A DNA stretch of 64,000 bases, taken from Lactifluus volemus (Eukaryota > Basidiomycota > Agaricomycetes > Russulales > Russulaceae). The stretch is from contig WTXI01000202.1 in assembly GCA_022376515.1 (NCBI GenBank), positions 1 to 64,000 on the forward strand, read 5' to 3'. Every line of letters begins with the position of its first letter. Positions within the stretch are counted from its first letter, which is position 1. A model generated the notes under the pieces. The model had not been told where the DNA came from. It saw only the letters and a list, made by a program, of their open reading frames with translations, and did not search any database. The position numbers were made by a program, and so were the translations under genes. Positions 1 through 10,943 of this stretch are shown here, piece after piece.

Positions 1-1224
1 GGGCTGACTCCGTTTCACTCAGCATCATCGCGGGCACCTTCATGTTGTCGAGTTCTACTTCGTTGTGATGCAATCACGATGTCGGCGTTCAGAATGCGAA
101 CGGACAGACCGCATTGATCCTAGCATCCCGGAGGGAAACTTGACGTTGTGCGCTTCTTAATCGATCAAGGAGCAGACTTGAATTCCCCGTGCAAACATTT
201 ATGGGTCGCGTTACACTGGGCAACTCAAGAGGGTCATCTTGACATCGTACAGCTGCTTCTAGACCGCGGTGCAGACGTCAATGTACAGGGAAACCACCTT
301 TGTACTCCACTGCATGTGGCTTCGCAGAATGGGCATATCCAAGTGGCACAATTGCTAGTTGATCGTGGGGCAATTGTCGATTCTTGTAATGATCAACAGC
401 AAACACCGCTTCACTGGTCAGCTGGAAATGGGCAAGTCGAAGTCGTACACTTCCTACTCGAGTCAGGAGCGAATGTACATGCGACGGATAAAGCCGGCTG
501 GACTCCGTTACACAAGGCATCATGGAATGGCCATCTCAAGATCATCGGGTTGTTCCTCAGTCGAGGTGCAGATCTCAACTCACGGGATCGCGCCAATAAG
601 ACTGCCGCAGATTTGGCATCGGAGAATTATAAGGTCAAGGTTGCAGACTTCCTGGTGAAGTGCAAAGGAGACGAGAATGTTCGGAATGGGATATGCTCAA
701 CTGGATTGGATATAATTCTGCACGACACTAATGAAGAGGACATCACGGAGCCAACTTCACTACATGCTGCGGTCGCAGAGGGCAAACTTGGCGTTGTGCA
801 GTCGCTTCTTGTACGTGGGGCAGATGTCAATGCACGAAATGCAGAACATCAAACTCTGCTGGAACTGGCATCAGAAAGGGGGCACTTCGATATTGTGCAC
901 TTATTGATTGAGCGCGGCGCGGAGGTGGATTCACGGAGCCGTTTTGGGTGGACCCCGTTACACGAGGCATCTCTAAATGGGCACACTGATGTGGCGCGGT
1001 TGTTGATTGACCACGGTGCGGATGTGAACGCCAGGACCCAAGATAGCTGGTCTCCCATTCATTTCTCAGCAGTCGCGGGACAATTCGACGTTGTAGAATT
1101 GTTACTTGCACGAGGTGCGAACCCGCATTATCTCACCTATGACGGTCGATCCGCATTCGAATTGGCGAGAGGAAAAGGATACCGTGAAGTTGTACACCTA
1201 CTCAGAGAGCAAGATGCAAAGTAA
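1..1224 (+). CDS. NLR (STAND) protein copy A, 3' end: ankyrin-repeat domain
   Basis: This is the C-terminal part of an NLR gene cut by the window start. From base 148 a clean 358-residue frame runs to a TAA at 1224 and contains about ten ankyrin repeats with the TPLH...A..GH...V..LL..GADVN pattern, ending in the same tail (LLREQDAK) as copy C. A degenerate repeat followed by a linker of about 30 residues (ICSTGLDIILHDTNEEDI) interrupts the array, exactly as in copy C. In bases 1-147 the frame is broken relative to copy C by several single-base deletions (for example gagttctac against gagttcctac). The repeats are expected to form the ligand or partner sensor of a cytoplasmic NTPase. By eye it is closest to copy D at the other end of the window. 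Whether the full gene is functional cannot be seen here. Confidence 0.85.
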
Positions 1225-1664
1225 GCATAGCACTTACTAATAAGGTGCGATGAATCATTATATGGGCGCTGATTTGAGGGCTAACTTGAATCGCTTGGTC
1301 CATAGCGGCACTGGCATCCACCGTGATGGCTCAGTGACTCTGTGTCTTCGGCTATCCCCATCCACCTTCCAGACTTGCGCTTCAAATTGCGCGCCGCTTC
1401 AAGGTTCACGTTTACTATACTTTCCACCTTGCGTTGCTAAGTAGTTGTACTTTTGTGGTTTTACTATCGCTTTCTTACTTCTACTTTACTCATTCGTTGA
1501 CCTTGATCATGCATATATACTCCTAGTCCGCCGTCATATGACCGTGTTGCGTTCTCTCCTCTTAGTTTCTGTATGACCCTTCCTTGGTATCTTGGAAAGC
1601 CTCTGAACGATTCGAAGCCTTGCGTTGCTAAATTCTAGTTTTTAACTTGATTTAGTTTGTTAGT
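1225..1664. other. 3' flank of NLR copy A (unit spacer)
   Basis: This stretch has no convincing gene. It is homologous to the sequence just after copies B (from 44595) and C (from 54376). It includes an AT-rich block with catatatatactcctag and a repeated phrase ttcgaagccttgcgttgct, and may serve as the 3' untranslated region. The homology ends abruptly where the unit-1-specific insertion begins. Confidence 0.6.
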
Positions 1665-4142
1665 TACCTTGCTTGCAAGGTATTCTTGGGGGGTCGTAAT
1701 TCGCCTTCTTACTAATGCCCTTATGTGATGCCTTTCCCGTGACTTTTTTCTTTTTTGGGACTTCCGTCCTTCCTTTTTGGGTAACCCACTTCGGTTTTCG
1801 CCGAATTATCTTCCTTTTCTGGACGTGCCGCAACATAAAAAACATAGGATTGACCTCCTAACGAGTATGTTGTTCGCACGGTAACGTGACTCCTGTCATT
1901 ACATGATCATGTTGTGCGGGTGCTCTTCCTCTTCTTCCTCTTGGTGCGTGTCTTCCTTTCCTCTGCGCTGGGCCCAGATACAAACAAGATGTGCACAGAG
2001 TGGGCAGAGAAACTTGATCGCATTAGGGTCGAGGTCAGGGGGCTGTGGGTGATCAGTAAGACCACATTTGTGTTTGTTTTGTCCAAAGCTTTTCCTAACA
2101 TGCCCCTCGACGGTCTACTTTCCACAAACGAATAGGTCTGGGACAAGCTGTGCTTCAGCGCAAGTGGTCATGAATAGACCTCACGGACATGCGATTCGCG
2201 ATTGCTGTTGAGGAACAACTCCAGTCTCTTCTGAACGTCGTGCCTCACTCGGCCTCGGGTGCCTGGTCGCTGCCGGTTTGTCCCCGCTTCATCCTCGTCG
2301 TTGACTTCGTCCCCTCGTACACCAACCATGTCTGACTTGATTCTCGTCAACAGCTTGCGCATTGTCTTCCACGATGCCACATTGCATCTTGTCTCCCATG
2401 CCATCGTCATATGGTAATTCATCCACATAACGTGCTTACGCCGACACGAAGCTTAAGGAGGGGAGGAGGAAAATCTAAGACCGCGTAGCAGATCTAAAAC
2501 TCAAGCTCCCACAGACCGCCGCAGGAAAATGAAAACATTGACACTATAATAAAGGGAGAGTGAGGTGGCCAAATCGGCAAGTCGCTACAAGGTTCGAATG
2601 TACCACCCGCCCACCCACTTTTCCGCCACAGCCACTTCCTACGACTCACATGCGCCCATGGGAGACCAGGATCGCAAGGACCTTGCAGACCTCGCGAATG
2701 AAAAGCCCAGTCTGGACATTTTCCGCAAGGAGGGCTTTGAGTTCTAGACGACGCATTGTTTGGGACATGTCACTAGCAGCACACAACCATCTGAAGTCTA
2801 CAATTCTTATAAATTTTTGTCATACTGCAACATGAAGAATTTTTCCAAAGTATCAATGGTCGCCTGCTTTTCCCTCGGGGCGACGGGTCTTGAAGTTTCC
2901 CCGTTTACGCATGCCCTTGATAAGCTCTTCGACATTGTGACTTGCCTCCTCCGATGAGCCGACACGTTTCCGACCTACACGACAAAAGCTCGCTCAGTTC
3001 CTCCCACAACAAAATGGAATGATGCGGCGAGCAAGCACTTATCGACGATGGCCCAATTACTTGTCCTCGGAATCCGCAACGCCTCAATCTCGATCACCCA
3101 TCCACATATAGGCTCAACGATGCCAGCCACATCCTGTACAGCGCATAGGAGGATGAGGGTGAGTTGCCCTCCTCCCCGCCACCACCGCCACCAAGGATGA
3201 GCGTCTCTGAATCGACGGCACATAAAGATATGTCCCGCGCGCGATTGAAACGCGCGTCGAATGACCACGCACAGCACGGAATGGAGAGGTAGCACGAAGC
3301 GCGGAACCGTGTCGCCACTGGCATGTGCACCACCGGCACCAGCACCACCGTTATGACGGGATGTGTTGTCGCCCGCGTCACCGGCGGTGACTCCGTCTGC
3401 AGTGCGTACCAAAGTTTGGAAGACTCTTGATCGGTGGGGCGTGGGTTTGAGGAAGCGGTGGGGGCGATCGTTCTAATGGCAAGTGGGCGGGCATAGAGGA
3501 AGAAACGTTAAGCGTGGTGAGGAGAGCAAAGAGAGCACTCATACGGCGCTCTTGACATCCCACGATTCCCCTTCGTGAACCGAGCTTCTTTTGAGACCTC
3601 TGCCCCCCAGATACAGCGTCAGTCCCTTCTGGCATCTTATTGGCTGGGCGGTGAGATAACATGAGTCGCCGCTGGTCCTCACAAAAGCACTTAGTGTCAC
3701 TTTGAAGATGTGGGAAGTGGAGGCTGTGAGAGAGGCTCGGGATTCTGGGTCACCAGGGGAATGTAATATCATATTGCAAAGAATGCGAAGGTAAGGAAGA
3801 AAGCTATGTTGTTTGTTTTGAGTTCGATAAAAGACCTGCATGTCAAATGCAACACCTCAGTTGAGGAGCTCAGTAGTGTTGAATGGTTGTGATATAAGTA
3901 CGGGACTTGATGGGCAACAAACCTAAGTTACTTAGGGCAACAACAGCTTAGAAATATGCGTAGTGTTCAACTGAAACGCAAGCTGAAAAGCCCTACTATT
4001 GTACACGCAGGTGCAGTGACGGTGTAGGTAATGTCAGGCACACGGTACCTTTCGTGTCCATTTTTACAGGAGTTGAATCGAGACAAGGTCACTAGTGGTA
4101 CTGTCCTCCAAGCAAGGTTTCTGCCGACAAGGTCGGCACTTC
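1665..4142. mobile_element. Unclassified 2.5 kb insertion present only in unit 1
   Basis: Comparing unit 1 with unit 2 (around 45033) shows that the unit-2 text passes directly from ...tttgttagt to ctgaattcc, whereas unit 1 has about 2478 extra bases between two copies of TAGT (1661-1664 and 4143-4146). The left edge begins with a near-palindrome (taccttgcttgcaaggta), and an inverted ACCTTGCTTG lies near the right edge at about 4109-4118. No transposase, reverse transcriptase or LTR is visible. Short open frames occur: a 60-residue frame on + at 2565-2747 and exon-like minus-strand frames at 2168-2428, 2975-3412 and 3539-3841. None is recognised. It could be a non-autonomous transposon carrying host sequence, or sequence that unit 2 lost by deletion. 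The 4-bp repeat is weak evidence of transposition. Confidence 0.45.
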
Positions 4143-4146
4143 TAGT

Positions 4147-5479
4147 TTGAATTCCAGAGCTTTTTGAAATTACTGAGAACGCATTATTATAATCGCTGTA
4201 AGACACCAAACGTTCCGCACAAACCACCAGGCGCTCCAGTCGGGCGCGCCCACGCGCGGGGTTTTCATGTATGGGTTGAGCGCATGGTCGGGAATCGAAA
4301 GCAGTGCGTAGTAGCCCCGCGGCGAGGACGATGTGTGCGGAAGAACTGTGATGGTGAGAGATGGGAGATAATACTGTAAATGATACCGTTTTCCAGTGGA
4401 TGAAAACGAAAGATTCTTGGGCGCAGCGGTAGTTCAGAGGGGGTGTCTCCGTCGCGACGAGGAAGCATGGGGCAGTAGTTATTTCTTTGCGAAGACGTCA
4501 ATGTTTGGTGATTTACCGTATAAGTACAAGTAATGTATCGTCGGGCGGCGTGAGCCGATTACAGTAGAGAGATAAATGGAGAAAGGGGGGGGGGTTCGAC
4601 CCTTTCTTGTCGGTGCCGCCGGTACTACTCAAAAGGTTTTTTTGCTTCTATCGCGTTCGCGAGACGCCAGCGCACATCGTCGGCGGAAGGCGAGCTACTA
4701 GTACCAAGTAGCACAAAAAACATCGTCATGACCTATTTTTTGTTTTTCAGGAACAGGAGTCTACACGGGTTCCTTCAAGGGTTTCCCCCGCGGAATAGGT
4801 CTCATATACAGAAATATAGATCATAAATAGGATGGAAAGTTTAAAAAATGGACATATGGTGGAGTTCTCGCCGGAGTTACCGTGCCAGTGGACGGCTTGA
4901 CGTTTTTTTAGGGGGCAAAGCTGTGAAGGCCGCGCCGCGCCGCGCGACGTTATTAATAAAAGGGAGTAACTGTAGTACAGTATGGTGGGTTTTGTTCGCC
5001 CCCGTAGTTGTCGTAGGGATGGGTGAGTCAAGGGTAAAAACAAACGAGAGGTATGGGAATAAAAGTCTCTTCGCTCACTTGGTACTGTGCATCCTTTTTC
5101 TCTCACAACTCATGGTGAAACAGGTCATCCGCGGGAACGCCGGGTGACCTTTTTTTTCTTTTTTTTGGTTAAAAGGGATATGCCTCTCCTTTGCTCGCTT
5201 CCCATCTGGGCACGACGAGTTAATTTTAGAGTTGTAGGGAAAGCTTGGGTGTTTGCGATAATGGTCATACGACCTAAAATAGGATTACATATACGGGGAA
5301 ACCCTTTTTTTAATTTTTTTTAAGTCTACATTTATATTCCGCAACATGTGGCTATGACAAAGACGTAGTCCCCGGGGTGGGATAGTAAAGGGGGCCGAGG
5401 AAGTAAGGAGCGTAGTGCTGTACTCAACGTTTTCGTGGTTGTGTGGTGGGGGAAGTCTATTGTAGGGTTCACAAGTACA
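4147..5479. other. Spacer between NLR copy A and LINE copy 1
   Basis: This repeated spacer has no gene I can support. Counterparts lie at about 45030-46317 and 54760-56605. It holds a GC-rich block with a gccgcgccgcgc run near 4930, several homopolymer T tracts (5152-5167, 5306-5322), and a conserved phrase ggtcatccgcgggaacgccgg. Many length differences between the three copies fall in homopolymers. Short open frames in it do not persist between copies, which argues against coding. Confidence 0.55.
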
Positions 5480-7719
5480 CTAATTACCATTTTCTGGCGC
5501 CTGCTCCGGCAGGGGATCTGTCCCGGGTCCCAGACTTGCCTCGGGAGCATGCAGGCGCGGGTCGATTTGATGAACAGGCTCACAGCCTTTCCTCCTTGGG
5601 CCATGCTCAGTAGGATGGGGAGTGAGAGGTCGCGATCCACCGGTTGGAGGATGACGCGACGGGCGTCATCGTAGAGTGGGCAGGCCGTGATGATGTGTTC
5701 GACACTTTGCATGGGTGCCCTGCAGGTGCAGCTCGTGGTGATTTCTGGGCGGAATTTGGCCGTGTACGACCCAATGAAGGCATGGCCCATAATGAGCCTC
5801 ACGAGGGTGGAGAAGACCGCCCTCTCGTGTCCCTTCGATCCTTGGATTACCGGCAGGATTTTGCCGTTCGGTGATGTGGGGAGGACAATGTAAGTTTGAG
5901 AGTGGCGATTGTTGTTCAGCCGGCGGTTGGCCCATGTGTCGATTGCTGAGGCTTTGGCTTGACGACGTTGATAGCTGATGGTGAGCGGTTCACGGTGGTT
6001 GAGCGGGAGCGGGCGCGGGGTGATCGTGTTTGTAAGGTGCTTGACGCGAACGAAGCTGTGTAGCGAGCGGTCTTGTGGTGCCCAGACTACCTGGATTTTG
6101 AGGTTCCTCTTTAAGGAAAGGAGAATGTCAGCCTTCTGTCTGAATGAGAGAGAGAAGGGTTGGCCTGGGTGAGGGCCAGGCTTGGTTATGTTGGAGATGG
6201 CAGTGGAGACTGTGGAGTCAGGGGAGATGAGGACGAGGTGGGTAGTAGGGAGGATAGTAAGGATAAGTGAGATACCGGTGTCAAGGGCTGCGAGCTCGGT
6301 GTTGAGCACCGCAACCGTAAGCCCTAGGGGGCGCTCGGAGTGGCCGATTTCTCCGCCGTTGCCATAGGCCACGGCGGCCGCGATACCGATAGGGGAGTTG
6401 TCTTCTCTGTCAGCGTTAGTGAGGGCACCTCGGCAGAAGATCGCCACTGGGGACCATTTCGGCTTTGAAGGAGGTAACCCAACGTTTTCGGTCTTCTCCG
6501 CAGCGGACTTGGGGGGCCTGGGTGAGTCGGTCATCCCATCCGCGCAGGTTCCACGGCGCGAGGGCATGCGGGCGAAGGCGGGGGCTGTGTGTCGGGACGA
6601 GATCGGCTAGTTCTGTTAGGCGAGAGCGGGCAGGGCGGTTATGGGCGGGGAGGAATGGGAGTGGGAGGTCTACTTCTGTGGTGCTGCTCCAGTCACTGCC
6701 TAGGCGTTTGAGCAGTTGGCTGCCGCATGGGAGGCGGTATAATCTGAGGGCAGAGTTCTTTATCAGCAGTTTGATACAGATGTCAACGGGATAGATGGCC
6801 ATGAGTTGGTGTAATAGCTCACGTACCAGATATGATGCGAATGGCCTCATTTTGAGCTGTTTGACGTTGTTTGACAAGGCCTAGTTGGCCCTTGTACCAG
6901 AGCTGCACACCGTAAGTGAGTACCGGGAGGCATATGGCCAGGCGCCACCTGGCAAAGCCGAGAACTCTGACTGAGTTTCTAAGGAGTTGGAGTGACTTGA
7001 GAGTGGACTTGACACGGTTGACAACAATGGAAATGTGTTGCTTCCACTGGAGTTTGAAATCGATGTGGAAGCCTACTAGATAGCGGACGCAGTTAGTGAC
7101 ATCAATTCTATAATAGGAGAGTCGGGCGTACAGCCAGTGAGCGGGGACGGGCGAAATAAATGAGCTCGGTTTTTCGGGCTCGATACCAAGTCCCGATCGC
7201 ATGAGCCATTCTTCGCACTCGGTTGTAGGGCCTGTAGGGCCGAGCGGAGGCGGTGGCTGACGGAGTCGTATGATGCGCCACACGCAAAGAGAAGGCCATC
7301 GTCCACATACATGGAGAGGCTCGAGTTGTTCCACTGGTGCATTTTGAGAAGGAGGGGGTAAGTGTAGATGATGGAGAGGACTGGAGAGATAGGGGAGCCT
7401 TGCGGGGCGCCAACAATGATGGAGATGAGGTCGGAGACGAAGCCGTTGAAGCGGAGTTTGACAGAGCGAACGACTTGAGCCATGAGGTCAGTTCGAGGGG
7501 GAAGCCTAGTGACTGGAAGACATGGATAAGTCGGTTTTGGTTAATGTTGTCAAAGAGGAGGGCTACACAGACTAGCCTGAGGTTGTTGCCCCGCTGGGAA
7601 CGCCTCACGTGGTAAGTTATTTTGGTAACCCTGCTAAGCCGGGTCGGGCCTGTCCCTGCCCATTTGCCGTGCTATCTCACCCATCCCAGTGCTGACAGGC
7701 CATTTCGATGATGCTTCCA
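5480..7719 (-). mobile_element. LINE (non-LTR retrotransposon) fragment, copy 1, 5'-truncated
   Basis: Read on the minus strand, this starts inside the reverse transcriptase: a motif-A-like LFDNINQNRLIHVF, then VGAPQGSPISPV and the catalytic YVDDG, then the thumb (FKLQWKQHISIVVNRVKSTL). A distal RNase H-like segment follows, then a C-terminal Cys/His cluster (CTCRAPMQSVEHIITACP) typical of LINE pol ends. The RNase H lacks a clear first Asp and the late His, so it looks vestigial. Frames are broken several times (breaks near 6567-6877, 7334 and 7483), so no full protein is made. In the distal frame a run of four Gs near 5514 replaces five in copy 2, extending that frame to 5332. Copies at the same place in units 2 and 3 show that it inserted before the array was duplicated. 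Confidence 0.8.
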
Positions 7720-7982
7720 TTCGTTATCTCCTCTGTGTGCCAGACTCGGAGTCTACGCTAGGCTATAGACATATGTCCCCAACAGGAGATGATGTCAAGG
7801 ACGATATCCTGGGTGCGATGTCCTATTAGTGTGTGGTTCACCTCAACGCCATTTCTTCTTTCATGCTTTCTCTTCTAGATGCGGACAATGCTTGCTTTGG
7901 CATGCTCTGGGTACAGGAGTAGAGGTACTGTATGTGCTCTTAAGTGTGGTGCGTTCCGCTTTTTCCTTCCATGTTATTAGTA
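7720..7982. other. NLR 5' leader region of unit 1, proximal part
   Basis: The sequence continues the array unit between LINE copy 1 and the next NLR position. It is homologous to 48533-48795 and, more distantly, to 58740-59115. No gene is seen. The homology is interrupted at 7983 by a MITE. Confidence 0.5.
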
Positions 7983-8622
7983 CAGTACACTTGCTCATAA
8001 TGCATGACATAATAATGCATAATTTTGATAATGCATCGGATTTTGGATCTCCCAACATTGTTCCCACTGTAAATACAACAATAATGCATAATGCATAGAC
8101 TTAGAGAGGGATTTATGCATTACTAGGGAGGCTAAAATGGGGATTGTCCTGCCCTGTTAGTTGTAGAATCACTCAAATGCTGGCTTTGAAGCAGGCTGGA
8201 TGACATAAAGTCCAAAAGCCGGCCCTAAATGTTGAATTGGAAAGTGCCTTACATGGTGCGCCATCAAAACAAGGCTGAAAACAGGCCATCACGTGCCAAT
8301 CTCATCATTCTTTGTCAGCAGCTTGAGCGTGGTTGCATGCAGTACAGTGATCCTGAGTTTTCTCTTGAACTATCTCATAAACTTTGTAGTATATTATACA
8401 AAGAAGAACTAGCTAATTCTATTCAAAGTACTCTAGATAGATACTGTAATTCATGTTTTGATTACTGATAGATCTTCAGTACATTAGTTGTCACGCTTTG
8501 CAGTGCGTCACATAGCCCAGTCACATAATGTCACATTTTGTGACAGACCCTGTAATGCATATGTCTCATAATGCATAGGGATTTGGCCGCCCCGACAATA
8601 TGCATTATGAGCAAGTGTACTG
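7983..8622. mobile_element. Tc1/mariner-type MITE, 640 bp, TA target duplication
   Basis: The ends are a perfect 23-bp inverted repeat: left 7983-8005 begins CAGTACACTTGCTCAT, and the right arm 8600-8622 is its reverse complement. It is flanked by TA on both sides (7981-7982 and 8623-8624). Unit 2 (about 48793-48797) and unit 3 (about 59114-59118) retain the uninterrupted site agtattgactag, which fixes the insertion point. The interior repeats the phrase ataatgcat many times near both ends. A 79-residue frame at 8229-8468 has no recognised domain and could be a transposase remnant. Size and TA duplication fit a non-autonomous member of the Tc1/mariner group. Confidence 0.85.
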
Positions 8623-8624
8623 TA

Positions 8625-9109
8625 TTGACTAGTTGCGCTGGGCCCACGTAGGTGTACTAGTAATACTAGGATGTGAGAATCGCGTTGCGGGACATTTTAG
8701 ACGAGAGAAGGATGCAGGAGCTCAGACCTGAAACAAAATTGCGATCCTTTCTCATTCTTTCGGACCTCTGGGTGTTCAACGATGATTTTGATTTCGAAAG
8801 TTCACCATTACCTCGGCTGATGTCCTGCACACCATCCTCGACTTCCAGTCACGCGTACTTTTGTCCATGCTTCTTCCATGGGTGAATCCCGCTACCCATG
8901 TAACCATAATAGCATTGACCTCCGAGTATCCCTTGTCCAGACACACATACTGAGTTCCTTCGATCTTGGGACAGGTGATCTCTCGTGTGCCGAGGACGTA
9001 CGGGAAGAGGTGAGCAGACCAAACGAGTAGAGTACTGAAAGTGATATGATAAGGAAGGATTTTAGTCTCGTTATCGGTTATGTGCGCGTTTCAGAGAGCA
9101 TATATATTC
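8625..9109. other. NLR 5' leader of unit 1, distal part, ending in a target-site duplication
   Basis: This is homologous to 48798-49280. No gene is supported; a 70-residue frame at 8673-8885 is matched by a similar frame at 48850-49056, but no domain is recognisable. The last 14 bases (9096-9109, gagcatatatattc) recur at 39471-39484 on the far side of the 30-kb insertion and occur once in the unoccupied paralogous site at 49267-49280. Confidence 0.6.
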
Positions 9110-9323
9110 TTTTTTTTTTTTTTGTGAAGCGATGTATTAGGCAGTTGAAGATAGTAACTAAGTTACCTAACAGCACTACCAATGCGCTGGAGTGGGCCGT
9201 GTGGCCCGAAACCCGAAGGAGGACAAAAATGCATTTATGCACACCCCTGGTATGGGGTAGTGTGTTGGAATATGAGCCCGGAGGCAAAAGCCTTATGTTG
9301 TAATGTACAGAAGGTACAACTTT

Positions 9324-9419
9324 TGTTAGGGACTAGCTGTTCCTAGTTCCTAAGATAGGGTCAAGTGTTCAGGAGGGACCAACGGAGATGTGAGTCTGAG
9401 TTGGGTCTAGCTAAGTTAT
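9324..9419 (-). repeat. Gypsy 3' LTR, first part (before copia insertion)
   Basis: These 96 bases match the first 96 bases of the intact LTR at 22241-22336. The last five (GTTAT, 9415-9419) are duplicated at 14733-14737, on the other side of the copia element. Confidence 0.9.
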
Positions 9420-9817
9420 TGTTGTAATATAAACTCAGCGAAAAAGAAAAGAAAAACGCTATTATTTCTTTGTATCTAACCTGTTGTAATATAAACTACG
9501 TTGTAGGTTAGGTGACGGTGCTATGATGAAGCGAGGAAGATAATACTACTCACCTCAGCGAAAAAGAAAAGAAAAACGCTGAGGGAAGGGAGAAAACGCA
9601 CAATGCGCATTTATGTACTGATGGCCTGATGGGTACCATGTGAAACAAGCTGTGGAGCGGAAGGTACTCGAAGGGCACGAAAATGGGCAGGGTAAGCCCG
9701 AGTAAGGTAGCAAGAGTGCAAAATAGTCTAAACTACGAAGGCGAAGGATCATCAACAGTGGTGGTCCGTGCGCGGCCACTTTAGGGCTGGTCAATAAACG
9801 AAGATGAAATCACAACA
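9420..9817 (-). repeat. Copia 3' LTR
   Basis: This 398-bp repeat matches 14335-14732. It contains two copies of the phrase cagcgaaaaagaaaag, near 9436 and near 9556. A 79-residue frame inside it (9555-9794) recurs unchanged in the other LTR. Confidence 0.93.
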
Positions 9818-9824
9818 CACCCCC

Positions 9825-10943
9825 TCAGACCTCAAAGTGCAAGCCCATTTCGCGAGCAAAACGCTGATGCTTCTCGCGCACTAACCCTTTTGTGAAAATG
9901 TCCGCTATCTGATCTCCCGTAGGCACATAAGATAACTCGATGTCTCCGGCGGCAACCCTCTCGCGTAAGAAGTGGTGGCGGAGGTCGATATGCTTGGTTC
10001 GATCGTGAAACTCCGGATTGTGGGCGATGGCGATGGCTGACTGATTATCGACGCGCAGAACAGTGGGGGTGGAGATCGTGAAGCCAAGTTCGCAGAGGAG
10101 GCGGCGTAGCCAAATGGCTTCTTTGGCTGCATAGGCGACTGCAATGTACTCCGCTTCTGTGCTGGACAAAGCTACAGATGTCTGCTTTTTAGATCCCCAG
10201 CTGATGGCGGCACCTCCCAGCATAAACACAAAGCCGGAGGTTGACTTCCTGTCGTTGATGTCGCTAGCCCAATCGGCGTCCACGAAACCGCGGAGAGTGG
10301 TGCCTTCGGTAGTCCCACGCCTGAAGACGAGGCGCAGGGCAGAAGAGCCGCGCAAATACTTGAAAACGCGATCCAGCGAGACAAAGTGTGCTGGTCCGGG
10401 CGTGGCGTTGTGTCGCCCAAGGGCGCCAACCGCATAGGCTAGGTCAGGTCGCGTTCCCAACATCGGGTACATGAGGGCTCCGACGGCGCTCTGATAAGGC
10501 TTCGGGTCGGACTCAGGTTCAGGGAGCTTGCGGAGGTGCTCATTTGCGAGGGCAGGCGTCGCGATAGGACGAACGGATGACTTCCCGAAACGCTCGAGGA
10601 TCTCGCAAGAGTACTTCTCTTGAGACAAGGAAATCCATCCAGCGGCGCGGTCGCGGGTGACGTGCATCCCGAGAATCCAGGTGAGGTCACCAAGATCAGT
10701 CATCTCGTAATGCTGCTTGAGGAGGGCCTTGTCACGCTCGATCTCGCCAAGATCGGTTGAGGCCATGGTTATGTCGTCGACGTAGAGGGCGATAATGGAA
10801 ATGTGAGGGTCAGCAAAGCGAGTGAAAACCGCATGGTCAGCTTGCGTGTTAGTGTATCCCATGGAGAGCAATCGCGATCTGATATTCTCATACCAGACGC
10901 GCCCACCCTGCTTGGTTCCGTAAACAGCCTTTAGCAGTCGCAA
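9825..10943 (-). CDS. Copia pol, C-terminal part: reverse transcriptase and RNase H
   Basis: This 372-residue frame continues the reverse transcriptase after the frameshift: LLKAVYGTKQGGRVWYENI, then the catalytic LYVDDITMAS. RNase H follows with FVDADWASDINDRKSTSG, SSTEAEYIA and the terminal HIDLRHHFLRERV. All expected copia catalytic motifs are present. The ATG is only the first in frame; the natural protein enters from upstream by continuous reading of gag-pol. It overlaps the upstream frame at 10931-10943. Confidence 0.88.
   Translation of the reverse strand: MRLLKAVYGTKQGGRVWYENIRSRLLSMGYTNTQADHAVFTRFADPHISIIALYVDDITMASTDLGEIERDKALLKQHYEMTDLGDLTWILGMHVTRDRAAGWISLSQEKYSCEILERFGKSSVRPIATPALANEHLRKLPEPESDPKPYQSAVGALMYPMLGTRPDLAYAVGALGRHNATPGPAHFVSLDRVFKYLRGSSALRLVFRRGTTEGTTLRGFVDADWASDINDRKSTSGFVFMLGGAAISWGSKKQTSVALSSTEAEYIAVAYAAKEAIWLRRLLCELGFTISTPTVLRVDNQSAIAIAHNPEFHDRTKHIDLRHHFLRERVAAGDIELSYVPTGDQIADIFTKGLVREKHQRFAREMGLHFEV

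Noticed and set aside
4424..4605. tRNA- or SINE-like promoter: tagttcagagg resembles an A box and ggttcgaccc a B box
   Set aside because: The spacing of about 160 bases is too long for a tRNA, no cloverleaf can be drawn between them, and the A-box part is not conserved in unit 2.
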